The position numbers were made by a program, and so were the translations under genes. DNA of 64,000 nt from assembly GCA_963576735.1 (NCBI GenBank), contig OY755177.1, forward strand, positions 15,624,001 through 15,688,000, given 5' to 3'. The DNA is from Bedellia somnulentella (Eukaryota; Arthropoda; Insecta; Lepidoptera; Bedelliidae). The notes under the pieces are model-generated. The model ran no database searches, was not told where the DNA came from, and was given only the letters and a program-made list of their open reading frames with translations. Below, piece after piece: positions 34,990 to 45,172 of this stretch (positions within the stretch are counted from its first letter, which is position 1; each line of letters opens with the position of its first letter).

Positions 34990-35989
34990 TTTGAAATTAA
35001 AATTCGTTTGAAAACAAACAAAACACTATTTTAACAATAATATCAGATGTTAAACTGCACACTAACCGCTATGCACTATTATTGTTTTGAAAAAGGCGTC
35101 GAAAAAAATTTACCAATCAGAACGCTCGACTTCTCCCACTGCCAACTTCGTTCATGATTTAACTAGATTTATTACAATATCACTATAGTGTCGCCGTGAA
35201 ATTACAATATCACTTAAAATAGGCAGTTAAATTGTAAGAAATGAAGTCGAATGACAATCTATCGTTTAATTATAATACCACTAGTGAAATTGTAATATCA
35301 CGGTTTTGACAATATTCCTGCGACATATATAAAAGAAAGTGGTGTTATTAACACTATTTATAACTCAAGAACGGATGAACCGATTTGGCTGAAAATTGTT
35401 AGAGAGGTAGCTTAGAACCAGGAAACGGACATAGGATATATATCATCATGCTAAATATCGTAGGGGGTAAGCAGTATAAAACTAGTAGTATTTGATAAAA
35501 TTCATGCAGTGAATTATATGCAATGACAGTTATGTTATCTTTTTTGTAAATTGGCAAATATTTTATTCAAATGTGTTTCTTGTTACAAGACTGTAAAGTT
35601 GCTTTACGCAGATTTCTATTTGTACCTACTCATTTTAATACGATTACATTTAAACTGTATGCCTAGTGCTTTAAGGTATATTTTCCCTAAATGTTCAGAT
35701 ATTTATGATCACCCTGTCTGAGCAGATAACTTTGACAAGTTGTGCTTTCAGATATTATTATCTCTTTGGGTGTTCAGATTTAATTGAAAACCCACTGCTC
35801 ATATATTTGTGGCGAATTGGATGTTCAGAGCTTTTTGACCTTATTTACCGTAAAGAATTTATTGAAATTTATTGCTGCTCAGATATATTTGAGTACCTCG
35901 GCCGCTCCGATATATCTGATGGCGACTGTACTTACCTATTTATATTTCCTTTAGAGTTGGCTTAACAACTATCACATTTCTTAAAGACG

Positions 35990-36118
35990 ACTTAAAGGTT
36001 AAGTAATTGTTGGGCTATGTAGCTGGGGAAAGCTTACTTACCATTTTTTGTTTCATTTTTTAGTTGAGGAATTTTTAATTCTGAAGTTCTAGATATCCCT
36101 TTTTGGGATGTGATGATG
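35990..36118 (+). mobile_element. SINE-A, strongly diverged 3' part
   Basis: TTAGTTGAGGAATTTTTAAT, TCTGAAGTTCTAG and ATCCCTTTTTGGGAT are in family order. The tail is eroded. Confidence 0.5.
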
Positions 36119-36189
36119 AAATAACCATGTGTTTATTTATATAAATATGTATGATATGTATATGTTATTTTATTCGATTGTACTGTACT

Positions 36190-36434
36190 TTGCCGTGTAG
36201 TGCCGGCTTAGAATGTCGCTACCTATTTCTAACCACGGGTGTCGTAAGAAGCGACTAAGGGTATTGGGGCTTTTTATTGGATTTTTGGGCCGGGTGCGAT
36301 TGGAGACCCATCACCAAAAACCTTTATTTTACTATCTTTTCCCCACTCAACTTCCAAAAGTGGCTGAGGAATTTATAATTCTTTGGCTCTGGCTACCCCT
36401 TCTAGGGAATTACAGCCGTGAGTATATGTATGTA
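36190..36434 (+). mobile_element. SINE-A, full-length with 11-bp target duplication
   Basis: TGTACTGTACT flanks it at 36179-36189 and 36435-36445. The head is CGTGTAGTGCCGGCTTAG and the end CCGTGAGTATATGTATGTAT. A 110-codon frame spans it, but this is a by-product of the SINE. Confidence 0.94.
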
Positions 36435-36445
36435 TGTACTGTACT

Positions 36446-37915
36446 AGACTATATTCAACAAAACTTTCTTTTTCAAAATAAGCTGCGCGTTGCTGAATCC
36501 TCAGAAATGTATGTGAAGAGTGAGAAGATACATATTAAATTATAAGCGTCAACATTGCCTTTAAATTTCCTACCATCATTCTGCTGTGGTACCAAGGCCA
36601 TACCACAATCCCATGCGGTTATGGAAAGTGTGGCGAATTATGACGATGCCATAAGAACTATTTGCAAATTACATATGGTATGTACTTTATCATGGGTATT
36701 GTATTGCATAGCAATTTCGAAATTGATAAAACTAATTTAATATTTTACCAGTGACATTTAAATATTTTTTCAGTTAAATTATAAATTGAGATAAATTCAA
36801 TTTTAATTGAAAAAAACAGCTTTGTCCAGTGGTTAGATTAGTCCAGTAACTGGATGTAGACTAAAAGTCGTAGTATCGAGTCCCAATGAGACCAAACATT
36901 ACAGTTGTATAACGCGATGGCAACCGACTTAAAAAAGATGTAGGCCTGAATCCAATTTACCATCATCAGTTTCATCATATCAGTAAAATAACCCGAAGTT
37001 TATTTATTGGCTTCCGGCGACCAGCTATTTTAACTTATTTTCTTTTTTGTGAAGTTTTTTATGTCCTTTCGAATGCATTTTATATTTTCTTGTTTTTGTG
37101 CAAATATTAAATCTTTATTCGTACTTTGGAGTGAAATAATAATTTATGTCCATCTTGAAGTAGGAAATAAAATTTGCTCGCCTTATAAAATCTTCATAAT
37201 GGCCTCCCACGTGTACAATCAATTAACACCTTTCTCTGATATGTTATGACATGTCAGTAGGCTGTTTTAATAATTGTGCGTTACTGTATTGGGCGTACAA
37301 AATTAATTTAATTACTGTACAATGTTACTACATTTAAGAACAAAAATGGATTGTGCCAATCGATTGCATACATATATCAAAATAAGATAGCATATTGGGC
37401 TACGGATTTATAACACATTTCATGTAAAATAGTAATAATATTTGACTACGTAGGACATAAATACGCGTTGCAAACTATATTTCTAGTTTAGCAACATTTT
37501 CATAATAACAGTTCGCCTCATTTCTTTGGGAAAACGGTGACTCCAGTCTCTACCTCTTCGTAATTTCCGTAACCACCGCCTCCAAGTGTTGGAAAGCTGT
37601 CAAAGGTATGATTTGGTTCCGCAACAATCAAACCTGCTGCTTAGAATCATACCTAAAATGGTTCGATAATTTGCGAGCGAACTGATCGAAGCACGAACCT
37701 TTTTGCCAACGAAATCGCTTAAAAAAACTGAAAGCGTTAGTTGTTCCATAAGTCATAGATACTTTGTATAGATTCTAATATTGACACCGATTTCCATAAT
37801 TATACGCATATTGCTATTTCTTTAGATAATTTCAAATGTATGATTCCGGTATAATAACTGATTTCATTATGTGTGAACCAAAATCAGTGTCATTTAGAAC
37901 AGAATGTTAATGGGT
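36446..37915. other. 1.5 kb mostly unrecognised; possible tRNA-like head at 36826-36895
   Basis: TTGTCCAGTGGTTAG, then GTATCGAGTCCC ~50 nt further on, resemble A and B boxes of a worn tRNA-derived SINE. The rest is AT-rich with chance frames. Confidence 0.4.
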
Positions 37916-37918
37916 TAA

Positions 37919-38625
37919 TAAAGGACGGTGACGTATATGTGATAATGTGGCCGTCCCGGAGAGTCACTTAGGCATGTTATTTTCGGTTGTTCGGCTCTTG
38001 CTAACACTGAGTACTTGCACAGACACAACCAAGCAGCCAAAATCCTACATCAGGAGCTCACTCTAAAATACGGACTCTTGCAACAGAGGCTGCCGTATTA
38101 CAAGTATCTACCGGAGCCGATCTTAGAAAACGACCGTGCCAAAATCTATTTGGACCGATCCGTTATCAAGGATAGGACTATTCTAGCGAATAAGCCTGAT
38201 ATCATGGTATGGGATCGGTCGCAGTCGAGGGTATTTCTAGTGGATGTCACTATACCTCATGACGAGGGTCTCGTGAAAGCCCAAACCGAGAAGCGTCGCA
38301 AGTATCTCGATCTGGCTCACGAGATCACCGACATGTGGGGTGTGACTTCAAGAGAAATAATCCCAATTGTTTTGTCCGCGAACGGGTTAATTCCAACCAG
38401 CCTCGCGACTAACTTGAGGCGGTTGGATTTGTGTCGCGTGTCGGCTCCAGCATAAATGCAGAAGGCGGTGCTGCTCGATACAGCTCGGATCGTCCGTCGG
38501 TTCTTGAACCTGAGTCCCTGACCCCGACCGACTGTCGGTCTCTTGTCGGGGAGTACCGCCTCTCCCATTTAAAATTTTTATTTTCTGTTTCGGCCGTGGG
38601 AGAGGCGAGAATCTAAAAGATAACC
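37919..38625 (+). mobile_element. R4/Dong-like LINE, 3' end, copy 1
   Basis: The frame 38015-38455 carries the C-terminal restriction-like endonuclease region: ANKPDIMVWDRSQSRVFLVD, then VTIPHDEGLVKA and YLDLAHEITDMWGV. It is 5'-truncated. The CCHC finger upstream is damaged by a 1-nt loss near 37945-37955 (the first Cys pair is out of frame), and the tail end RRFLNLSP is in another frame. The 3' UTR has two hairpins, CCCCGAC/GTCGGGG and CGCCTCTCCCA/TGGGAGAGGCG. Family assignment rests on CCHC plus KPDI-type RLE. Confidence 0.75.
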
Positions 38626-38879
38626 AAAAATGGGTTAAAACTTGCATTTAAGTAAAAAATAATAAACACATTTTATTTGAATACCACTTATAAAAAATGA
38701 TTTCTCTTGTATGCAATTCCCCTTCAATATTTATTTATTTAGATTTTTTTGTTTATATTCGTCGACAGCAGAAATGCATTATCTGCGAAAATTTTAGCAC
38801 ATTAACAATATTTAAAAGCAACGTTTGAGTAATTTTAACATTAAGATGCTTCAGTGCTAAAACTTTAATAATAGTAATA

Positions 38880-39815
38880 ATGAGGTAAACCCCGGAGGTA
38901 CTTAGCACCTCTGATCGGGAGTCCGTATGGAAAGAGAAGGAGCTGCACGGGAGGTTCTACAAGGTACTTCACGAACCTTTCATGGACCGTAAAGCCTCCC
39001 TGCATTAGCTGCGTTTCGGGGACCTCTTTGGGGAAACCGAAGGTTTTGTCTGTGCAATACAAGACCAGGTTATCAAGACGCGGAACTATCGGAAATACAT
39101 CCTAAAGGACGGTACCACAGACATCTGTCGAGCATGTGGCCGTCCCGGAGAGTCACTTAGGCATGTTATTTCCGGTTGTTCGGCTCTTGCTAACACTTAG
39201 TACTTGCACAGACAAAACCAAGCAGCCAAAATCCTGCATCAGGAGCTCGCTCTGAAATACGGACTCTTGCAACAGAGGCTGCCGTATTACAAGTATCTGC
39301 CGGAGCCAATCCTAGAAAACGACCGTGCCAAAATCTATTGGGACCGATCCGTTATCACGGACAGGACTATTCTAGCGAATAAGCCTGATATCGTGGTATG
39401 GGATCGGTCGCAGTCGAGGGTATTTCTAGTGGATGTCACTATCCCTCATGACGAGGGTCTCGTGAAAGCCGACACCGAGAAGCATCGGAAATATCTCGAT
39501 CTGGCCCACGAGATCACCGACATGTGGGGTGTGACTTCGACAGAAATAATCCCAATTGTTTTGTCCGCGAACGGGTTAATTCCAACCAGCCTCGCGACCA
39601 ACTTGAGGCGGTTGGATTTCTGTGGCGTGTCGGTTCCAGCACAAATGCAGAAAGCGGTGCTGCTCGATACGGCTCGGATCGTCCGTCGGTTCTTGAACCT
39701 GACTCCCTGACCCCGACCGACTGTGCTTTTGTTGGGGAGTACCGCCTCTCCCATTTAAAATTTATATTTTCATTTTCGGCCATGGGAGAGGCGAGGAACT
39801 AAAAATCATGCCTAA
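38880..39815 (+). mobile_element. R4/Dong-like LINE, 3' end, copy 2 (longer)
   Basis: The plus frame from about 38930 reads ELHGRFYKVLHEPFMDRKAS, then ICRACGRPGESLRHVISGC (Cys-x2-Cys-x8-His-x4-Cys). RLE residues follow: KPDIVVWDRSQSRVFLVDVT. It ends RRFLNLTP at 39710. Two stop codons (TTAG at 39006 and 39200) break it, so it is a pseudogene. AAT-rich tracts lie on both sides (38868-38881 and 39805-39816), the target type known for Dong elements. Two 3' UTR hairpins are conserved with copy 1. Confidence 0.78.
39204..39710 (+). pseudogene. R4/Dong-like RLE domain, open C-terminal 168 codons
   Basis: This is the longest open part of copy 2, starting just after an in-frame stop (ACTTAG, where copy 1 has GAGTAC). 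It holds the PDIVVWD / FLVDVTIPHD endonuclease core and an Arg-rich C-terminus. In R2/R4-type proteins this domain nicks the target. Without the RT it is inert, and no promoter is seen. Confidence 0.7.
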
Positions 39816-39825
39816 AATAATAATA

Positions 39826-39844
39826 AAGAGAGAGAGAGAGAGAA
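39826..39844. repeat. (AG)n microsatellite
   Basis: AAAGAGAGAGAGAGAGAGAA directly after the LINE 3' end. Confidence 0.85.
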
Positions 39845-39861
39845 ACAAAAATGTTTTCCTA

Positions 39862-40130
39862 AATAATAATAATAAAAACTCTTTATTGCACATCACAAAA
39901 AAACAACAATTACAAAAAAAAGATCGGTACAAAAGCCAAAGTACAACTTTACATGCCTATAATTGCAAATAATTAATTGTTTTTATGTTTGTCAGCCTAG
40001 CTGTAATTTGTTTTTTTTGCAGCAGCAGCGAATAAATGTGTTCTTTTCTTTTCAAATTACCGGAACAAAAAATTGATGAAAAATATTTATTCACACCATT
40101 ATTTCCCATTGGGGCAGATAGATACCTACG
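39862..40130 (-). mobile_element. LINE 3' untranslated fragment with (TTA)n tail
   Basis: Minus-strand GTGATGTGCAATAAAGAG, then a TTTTTATTATTATTATT tail. It has the same 3' end type as at 31.1 kb. No coding sequence of the parent LINE is retained, so the family stays unassigned. Confidence 0.5.
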
Positions 40131-40585
40131 TTTAATTTAATTAGCCGAGTCGCCACGACACGTTTTTACACATTTTAGTACAGTTTATATCGTTAAGCAA
40201 GTATGCTTATGTGTTCTGTTTTACGCTGTGTATCCAAAGTTATGCACTCTCTCACGCCAAAGGTAACGCTTAGTGTGACCTTTTCATCGCAGGCTAGGTT
40301 TTTATATACCATTGAAAGGAAAATCCTTATCTTATTGCTAAATCCTTATTATGGATAAGTCTTCTACGATGAGGAATGTATGTAGTAGTGTTTTTATTTT
40401 CCTTAAGCTTTTACTTTATTAAAAGACTAGCTTTTTGCCTGCGACTACGTCCGCGTGGACTACATTTTTTGTATCCAGTTTACATCCAAAATACCAAAAC
40501 ACTATCTTAACTTCTGTTTTTTGTTATATTTATATTACCAAGGGCGTTGTAATAGATATAAAGAACATTGAGGCCCATTTGACTA
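40131..40585. other. Non-coding, nothing recognised
   Basis: The 70-codon frame at 40435-40647 overlaps a SINE fragment and is not a gene. Confidence 0.5.
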
Positions 40586-40684
40586 ACTTTTCCCCACTCA
40601 ACTTCCAAAAGTGGATAACGAATTACTATCTCCGAAGCTGTGGCTAGCCTGTTTGGGGTTTATAGCCATTAGTATATACTCACG
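40586..40684 (+). mobile_element. SINE-A, 5'-truncated diverged copy
   Basis: ACTTTTCCCCACTCAACTTC, then CTGTGGCTAGCCTG and GGGTTTATAGCCATTAGTAT. Confidence 0.8.
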
Positions 40685-40779
40685 AATGATTGATAGACGA
40701 ATTTCGTATATATTTTTTTTGTAGTGGTTATATGAGTCAATCGCATCAAGTTTCAAATTTCTAGATACCGAAATGTCAA

Positions 40780-40783
<4 letters not shown>

Positions 40784-40810
<27 letters not shown>

Positions 40811-40811
40811 A
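40784..40811. repeat. (TA)n microsatellite
   Basis: About 13 TA units next to a SINE-A insertion. Confidence 0.9.
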
Positions 40812-40836
40812 TAAAAATATTTTATAAATAAATTAA

Positions 40837-41091
40837 CATACAACCATACACTTACTCACGGCTATAAATCCCTAGAAGGGGTAGCCAGAGCTAAGGAATT
40901 AGAAATTCTTCGGCCACTTTTGGAAAGTTGAGTGGGGAAAAGATGGTAAAATAAAGGTTGGTGATGGGTCTCCAACCGCATCGCCCAAAAATCCCTTTAA
41001 ATGCCCCAATACCGTAAGTCGCCTCTTACGTACACCCACCAGGCGAAATGGGGTAGTGCTATTCTAAGCCAACACTACACAGCATAAATAT
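40837..41091 (-). mobile_element. SINE-A, full-length with 12-bp target duplication
   Basis: TAAATAAATTAA flanks it at 40825-40836 and 41092-41103. All family blocks are present on the minus strand. Confidence 0.94.
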
Positions 41092-41265
41092 TAAATAAAT
41101 TAATATATATTATAATTTGATAAATTAAATATTTATTATTTCTTTAATTAAAAAATATTTAAAATCTCATTCTTCTCATCGCATCACAGACAATAATTTC
41201 AGGTACTAACATCATAACAAATCAGAAATAGAAAAAAGTAGAAAAAAACAATTCACATGTATATA

Positions 41266-42306
41266 TGTCGCAGCCAACTGGTTAAATCAGCCAGCTCATT
41301 AAACAGCTAGCCGCTTATATAAACGCCGGCTCCTAGTTAAAAGGCTAGCCCGCTTGTAAAATGAATTGTCATCACTGAACGTCCAATCACCCGGCTGATT
41401 GAATAGTCAGCCCGTTGGTTTAGGCTGACGTTAAGTCAGGCGGGTGATTTGAATTAAGTAATTTATTTTTTCAAGTTTCATTTTACATTATTTTTCTGTT
41501 AAAATTAATAGAATAACTGTTTAAAAGTGTTCAATCATGGAAATTTCAATAAATACACTAGCCCTAGCAGATGATAGCAGTTTTGGCGACTATTTGGAAA
41601 GTTTTGGAGGTTATAAATTATATACCAAATCGTAAGGTGACCATGAATTATAATCAAACAATGTAATATTATTGGACGCACACGTATGATGTTATGGTGG
41701 TTGGGAATGAAGAGCATTTAATCCCATGAAGCGTATTTTACCTAAGGCCTAGCCTATTAATACACATGTATCTGTTGTCATTCAAGTTGAAACAAATCCT
41801 GGCCTTTATTCTGAATCAGAGCCATTTAGTTTGAAAATCATACAGAATGAATCTGAAAGCTTAAATGATAATACTAAAGTTACATGTATTGCGATTGCGA
41901 GCTAGTGTGCCAAAACTTTGTGCCATTTAATTGTTAATATTGTATTAAATAAATAAATTAAAGTATTGCTGCCATAATAAGTACCCGAGTTTTTTTAAAG
42001 TATGATGCGTATTTATTTTTAGATGCCTATATAAATACCTACCCATAATTTTTTAGCCCACTCTTGGCATTATTTTTTTAATTTAATACAAGTTATTATT
42101 TAAAGTTATTTGGTTTTATTTTCATGCTGCATAAAATCTCATAGTCACCCTAAATAACCAGACGGCGATATAACGTTCAGCCAAGTGGTTGGACGTTGTG
42201 TTCAACTAAATGGCTTACTGAAGTTTAGCCCTTTACTAGGAGCCGGCGTTTAATTAAGCGGCTTGCTGCTTTGTCAGCTGGCTGATTTATCCAGTTGGCT
42301 GCGACA
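41266..42306. mobile_element. TIR DNA element sharing TGTCGCAG termini with the Ginger-like element
   Basis: It is 1041 bp with ends TGTCGCAGCCAACTGG and CCAGTTGGCTGCGACA. About 75 bp of good inverted repeat are followed by weaker similarity (ACGTCCAA...GGCTGA). TATATA lies on both sides. The outer 8 bases and the TATA flank equal those of the 34.1-35.3 kb element. The interior carries many AGCCGGCT/AGCTGGCT-like units near both ends. Two short plus frames remain: a 32-codon ATG frame at 41537 (MEISINTLALADDSSFGDYL...) and a ~45-codon frame ending at 41905. Neither is recognised. Confidence 0.75.
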
Positions 42307-42328
42307 TATATATATATATATATATATG
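42307..42328. repeat. (TA)n microsatellite at element border
   Basis: TATATATATATATATATA follows the TIR end. The element probably targeted a TA repeat. Confidence 0.85.
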
Positions 42329-42367
42329 TGTGGATAGTTTTATACTAATTGAAGTCGATCACATCAT

Positions 42368-42562
42368 AAGGTTCTGGAGTGGCGGCCACTTACCGGACGA
42401 CGCAGTGTTGGAAGGCCTCCCACAAGGTGGACCGACGACTTGGTCAAGGTCGCGGGAAGCCGATGGATGAGGGCAGCATAGGACCGGTCGTTGTGGAGAT
42501 CATTGGGGGAGGCCTATGTCCAGCAGTGGACGTCTATAGGCTGATGATGATGATGATGACAT
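42368..42562 (+). mobile_element. 3' end of a second RTE LINE lineage, (ATG)n tail
   Basis: In one frame it reads GRPPTRWTDDLVKVAGSRWM, then DRSLWRSLGEAYVQQWTSIG and a stop. The matching DNA end GTCCAGCAGTGGACGTCTAT is a very common lepidopteran LINE end with a GATGATGATG tail. An internal TAG (after MRAA) breaks it. It is distinct from the abundant SAYPNGN-ended LINE here. Confidence 0.8.
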
Positions 42563-43070
42563 CATAACATTTCGAATCAGACGTTTCCTAAATTAAGTGA
42601 TATAACTGCACCACATATTTTATAAACTGGTAGGAATCTCGAATCTGTTACAAAGTAGTCAACGACTTTAATTTTTGCTCAAAGTAAGTAAAATAAAATT
42701 GAATATAGTACAAGCAGAATAGTAACAGAACACTTCTATATAAAAACCAAATTAGGCAAAAGGCAGTTGACCAGTAAATGCCACAACCGCATTGTTATCG
42801 GCAATCGTCGCGGACAACACACGATGCAACTAGCTGATGATGTTTATCAACACTCGATATCGTTGCCATTGTGCGATTTGGCAGTGCTAAATGTTCTCAC
42901 GCGAGAACGTAGACAAAACGTATCCATCATTCTAACTTTATAGCCAACGTATAAACGAAAAGAAAAAGAAAGACTTTATAAATTACATAAAAAAATGCCA
43001 ATTTATAATAATGCGGAATTGTGTTGCAATAATAATTAACATTGCAATTGCCTCTCATCTCAACGGAAAT
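42563..43070. other. Non-coding, nothing recognised
   Basis: AT-rich spacer. Confidence 0.5.
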
Positions 43071-43071
43071 T

Positions 43072-43300
43072 TACGCCGTAAATGCCAGAATATGTGACAG
43101 CGGTATTAAAACTTCTGAACATCACATGCATTTTTTCTCATCTGATATCAGGTTACTCACACTGGACGCTGGGACAGTCAATTGACATGATAGGGGCACC
43201 GCCGTTTTGTACGAATACGTGCTCACAATCTGTCATGCATGACTAAGTAAAATTCAGCTAGGTTTCTTCACGATATTTTCATAACCTTAATAAATGAATC
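43072..43300 (-). mobile_element. SINE-B, old diverged copy
   Basis: Minus-strand blocks GTTATGAAAATATCGTGAAG, CATGACAGATTGTGAGCACG, ACAAAACGGCGGTGCCCC and TGATGTTCAGAAGTTTTAAT keep SINE-B order. The head and tail are lost. Confidence 0.7.
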
Positions 43301-43344
43301 ACTCTTATGACATCAGAAAAAGCACATTGTTAAAGGCCTCACAA

Positions 43345-43441
43345 AGAATTCTCAAAAGCCCTTATACCTTTAGTATCCTCTTACAAACACCCATGAGTAG
43401 AAATAGCTTAATGCTACTCTAAAACGACACGACAAAGCAGT
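43345..43441 (-). mobile_element. SINE-A, 5' part only
   Basis: On the minus strand it reads CTGCTTTGTCGTGTCGTTTT, then TCATGGGTGTTTGTAAGAGG and TATAAGGGCTTTTG. The 3' half is absent. Confidence 0.6.
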
Positions 43442-43860
43442 TAAGTAACGACTGAAAATTGTTTTTTAACCATTTTGAGTTTTCCGCCACGGAATTAGAA
43501 GAATTTATTTTCTTACGCACTAAAGTATATTATCTATTTCTTTCATTTTAAATACAATCTACAATTTGCTTTGAGGTGCCTTTAATACTCATAGATTACT
43601 TTTTCATAATGGCCATAATTAACTATAATAAAGAACGTCAAAGTAGTTGTAAAATATAAATATTATTTTAGCACACTATAGAAATTTAGTAGTCTGTTTT
43701 ATAAACAGAACTATAAAGTATATTAAATTACTGTTTAAGTAGACTCGTGCTATATATGTGTGTTGTATGTCAAGATATAAACAGACTACATGGCATGAGC
43801 GGTTGGTTCAATATGTCTAACATTACATCACAATGTGTGAGTGGTTTATTATGATTCGTA
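43442..43860. other. Non-coding, nothing recognised
   Basis: AT-rich spacer. Confidence 0.5.
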
Positions 43861-43861
43861 T

Positions 43862-43918
43862 TTGTGAGAGTGTAAAAGGTAGTTTCTGCCTACCCTAACG
43901 GAACAATATAAGTATATA
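43862..43918 (+). mobile_element. RTE LINE 3' end, degenerate
   Basis: GTAGTTTCTGCCTACCCTAA, then CGG and AAGTATATAAATA resemble the LINE end with several substitutions. Confidence 0.45.
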
Positions 43919-43974
43919 AATATAAAATATGTTTCGGCAAAATTTTATTAATAAAATACATACATATACTCATA

Positions 43975-44992
43975 AACGGGGAAAACACTGACTGGTTTGG
44001 AATCTCTAGGGGTGTCCGACAGGGATGTGTAGCTTCTCCGTGGCTCTTCAATTTGTTCATGGATGACTGTTTGACAGAGTTGCGTGAAAGTGATTATGGA
44101 CTAAGAATGGGTGGATTCATCATTAAATGCCTCTTGTATGCTGACGATCAAGTGCTACTTGCATCATCGGCAGAAGAGTTGCAAGAGATGATGAATATTG
44201 CATGTGAGTCTTTTGTAAGAAAGGGAATGAGGGTGAATGTGGATAAGACCAAAACGATGGTTTTTGAGAGACAGGAAGATGTGACAGAATGCGTGATTGC
44301 GATTGATGGTAAGGATGTGGAACAGGTGAAGGAGTTTGTATATCTGGGAAGTTTGTTTACAAGGGATGGAAAATGTGATGAAGACATTGAAAGAAGAGTG
44401 AAAAAGGGTAATGCGGTAAATGGAGCAATGAATAGCCTAATGATCAGTCAATCGGTGTCTGAAAAGGCCCGAATGGCTGTGCATGATGCTGTTCTTGTTC
44501 CTACGCTTATGTATGGAAGCGAATGTTGGGTGTGGCAGAAGAAGCATGAGAGCAGAGTGAATGCAGTAGAGATGAGGTCCCTCAGAAAAATTTGTAATGT
44601 TAGATTGTGTGACCGAGTGAGAAATAGTGTTATTCGTGAAAAGTGTGGTGTGAAAGATGATATTGTAAGAAAGATAGAAAAAGGAATGTTGAGATGGTTT
44701 GGGCACATAGAGAGGATGGATGATAGAAAATTGGTAAAAGGGATCTATAGAGCTAGTGTGGATGGTAATGTTAGTAGAGGACGACCACGGAGAACACACT
44801 TGGACCAAATTGAGAGTGTGCTCAAAAAGGCTGGCGTCCGAAGTATGAAGAATAAAAGAGCATGTATGAAAAGATTGATGGATGTGAACGAAGCTAGAGA
44901 GGTTTGTCAGGATCGTGCGAAGTGGCGATCGATAGTCTCTGCCTACCCCAATGGGAATTAATGGCGTGAGTATATGTATGTATGTATGTATG
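43975..44992 (+). mobile_element. RTE LINE, 1-kb 5'-truncated copy with target duplication
   Basis: TACTCATA at 43967-43974 and 44993-45000 bounds it. The left flank (AATACATACATATACTCA) is itself SINE-A tail-like sequence, so the LINE may have landed in a SINE end. It is the same subfamily as the intact 59.8-kb element and differs from it at only scattered bases. Confidence 0.94.
44053..44961 (+). CDS. RTE ORF2 C-terminal part (RT palm end to C-terminus)
   Basis: The 302-codon open frame starts in MDDCLTELRESDYGLRMGG. It contains the catalytic LLYADDQVLLAS, then VNVDKTKTMVF, FVYLGSLFTRDG, YGSECWVWQKKHES, GRPRRTHLDQIE and SAYPNGN at the end. It has no endonuclease, no RT blocks 1-4 and no promoter. 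It is stop-free and hence young, but cannot be functional on its own. The real coding sequence enters from the truncated 5' side at 43975 (NGENTDWFGISRGVRQG). Confidence 0.88.
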   Translation: MFMDDCLTELRESDYGLRMGGFIIKCLLYADDQVLLASSAEELQEMMNIACESFVRKGMRVNVDKTKTMVFERQEDVTECVIAIDGKDVEQVKEFVYLGSLFTRDGKCDEDIERRVKKGNAVNGAMNSLMISQSVSEKARMAVHDAVLVPTLMYGSECWVWQKKHESRVNAVEMRSLRKICNVRLCDRVRNSVIREKCGVKDDIVRKIEKGMLRWFGHIERMDDRKLVKGIYRASVDGNVSRGRPRRTHLDQIESVLKKAGVRSMKNKRACMKRLMDVNEAREVCQDRAKWRSIVSAYPNGN

Positions 44993-45121
44993 TACTCATA
45001 TATGTAAAATAATAAGTATAACTAAATGTCTCATTCAAAAATTAATCTAAAAAAAAATAAACAACAATTTAAAATGCTCTTCTTTTGAACATTTAATCTA
45101 AATATTGTATACTTATATATT

Positions 45122-45172
45122 CATACATATACTTACGGCTTTGAATCCAAAGAGAGGTAGCCAGCGAACAAC
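45122..45172 (-). mobile_element. SINE-A, short 3' fragment
   Basis: Begins TCATACATATACTTACGGCT, then GAGGTAGCCAGC. This is the tail and hairpin on the minus strand. Confidence 0.65.

Larger units (their letters stand above)
34057..35325 (-). mobile_element. Ginger-like (KRBA2-type integrase) DNA element, internally deleted
   Basis: It is 1269 bp with ~150-bp inverted repeats that begin TGTCGCAGG and end CCTGCGACA. TATA (possibly TATATA) sits on both sides. The repeats carry internal palindromic GTGATATTRYAATTTCAC units. The minus strand encodes an N-terminal integrase remnant. The left half has suffered a SINE-A insertion and loss of the catalytic core. The TIR identity is high, so the deletion derivative probably moved recently. 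Confidence 0.75.
31492..35926. mobile_element. Outer TIR element with 277-bp inverted repeats, carrying nested insertions
   Basis: Left repeat 31492-31768 and right repeat 35650-35926 are inverted and about 95% alike. They begin GTCGCCATCAGATATATC and are bounded by TGTAC at 31487-31491 and 35927-35931, a possible 5-bp target duplication. Each arm holds many TCAGATA/GTTCAGA units, a likely protein-binding array. Inside are an RTE copy (32.6-33.9 kb) and a Ginger-like element (34.1-35.3 kb). Removing them leaves under 2 kb, with no transposase recognised. The superfamily is unknown. Because both arms are shared, a 76-codon frame repeats in each (31713 down to 31486; 35705 to 35932) with one residue difference. 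It reads CSDLIE and CSELFD, and is probably a by-product of the motif array. Confidence 0.65.

Noticed and set aside
38317..38647. Minus-strand frames over the R4/Dong-like copies
   Set aside because: They are antisense shadows, repeated at 39446-39783 opposite the second copy.
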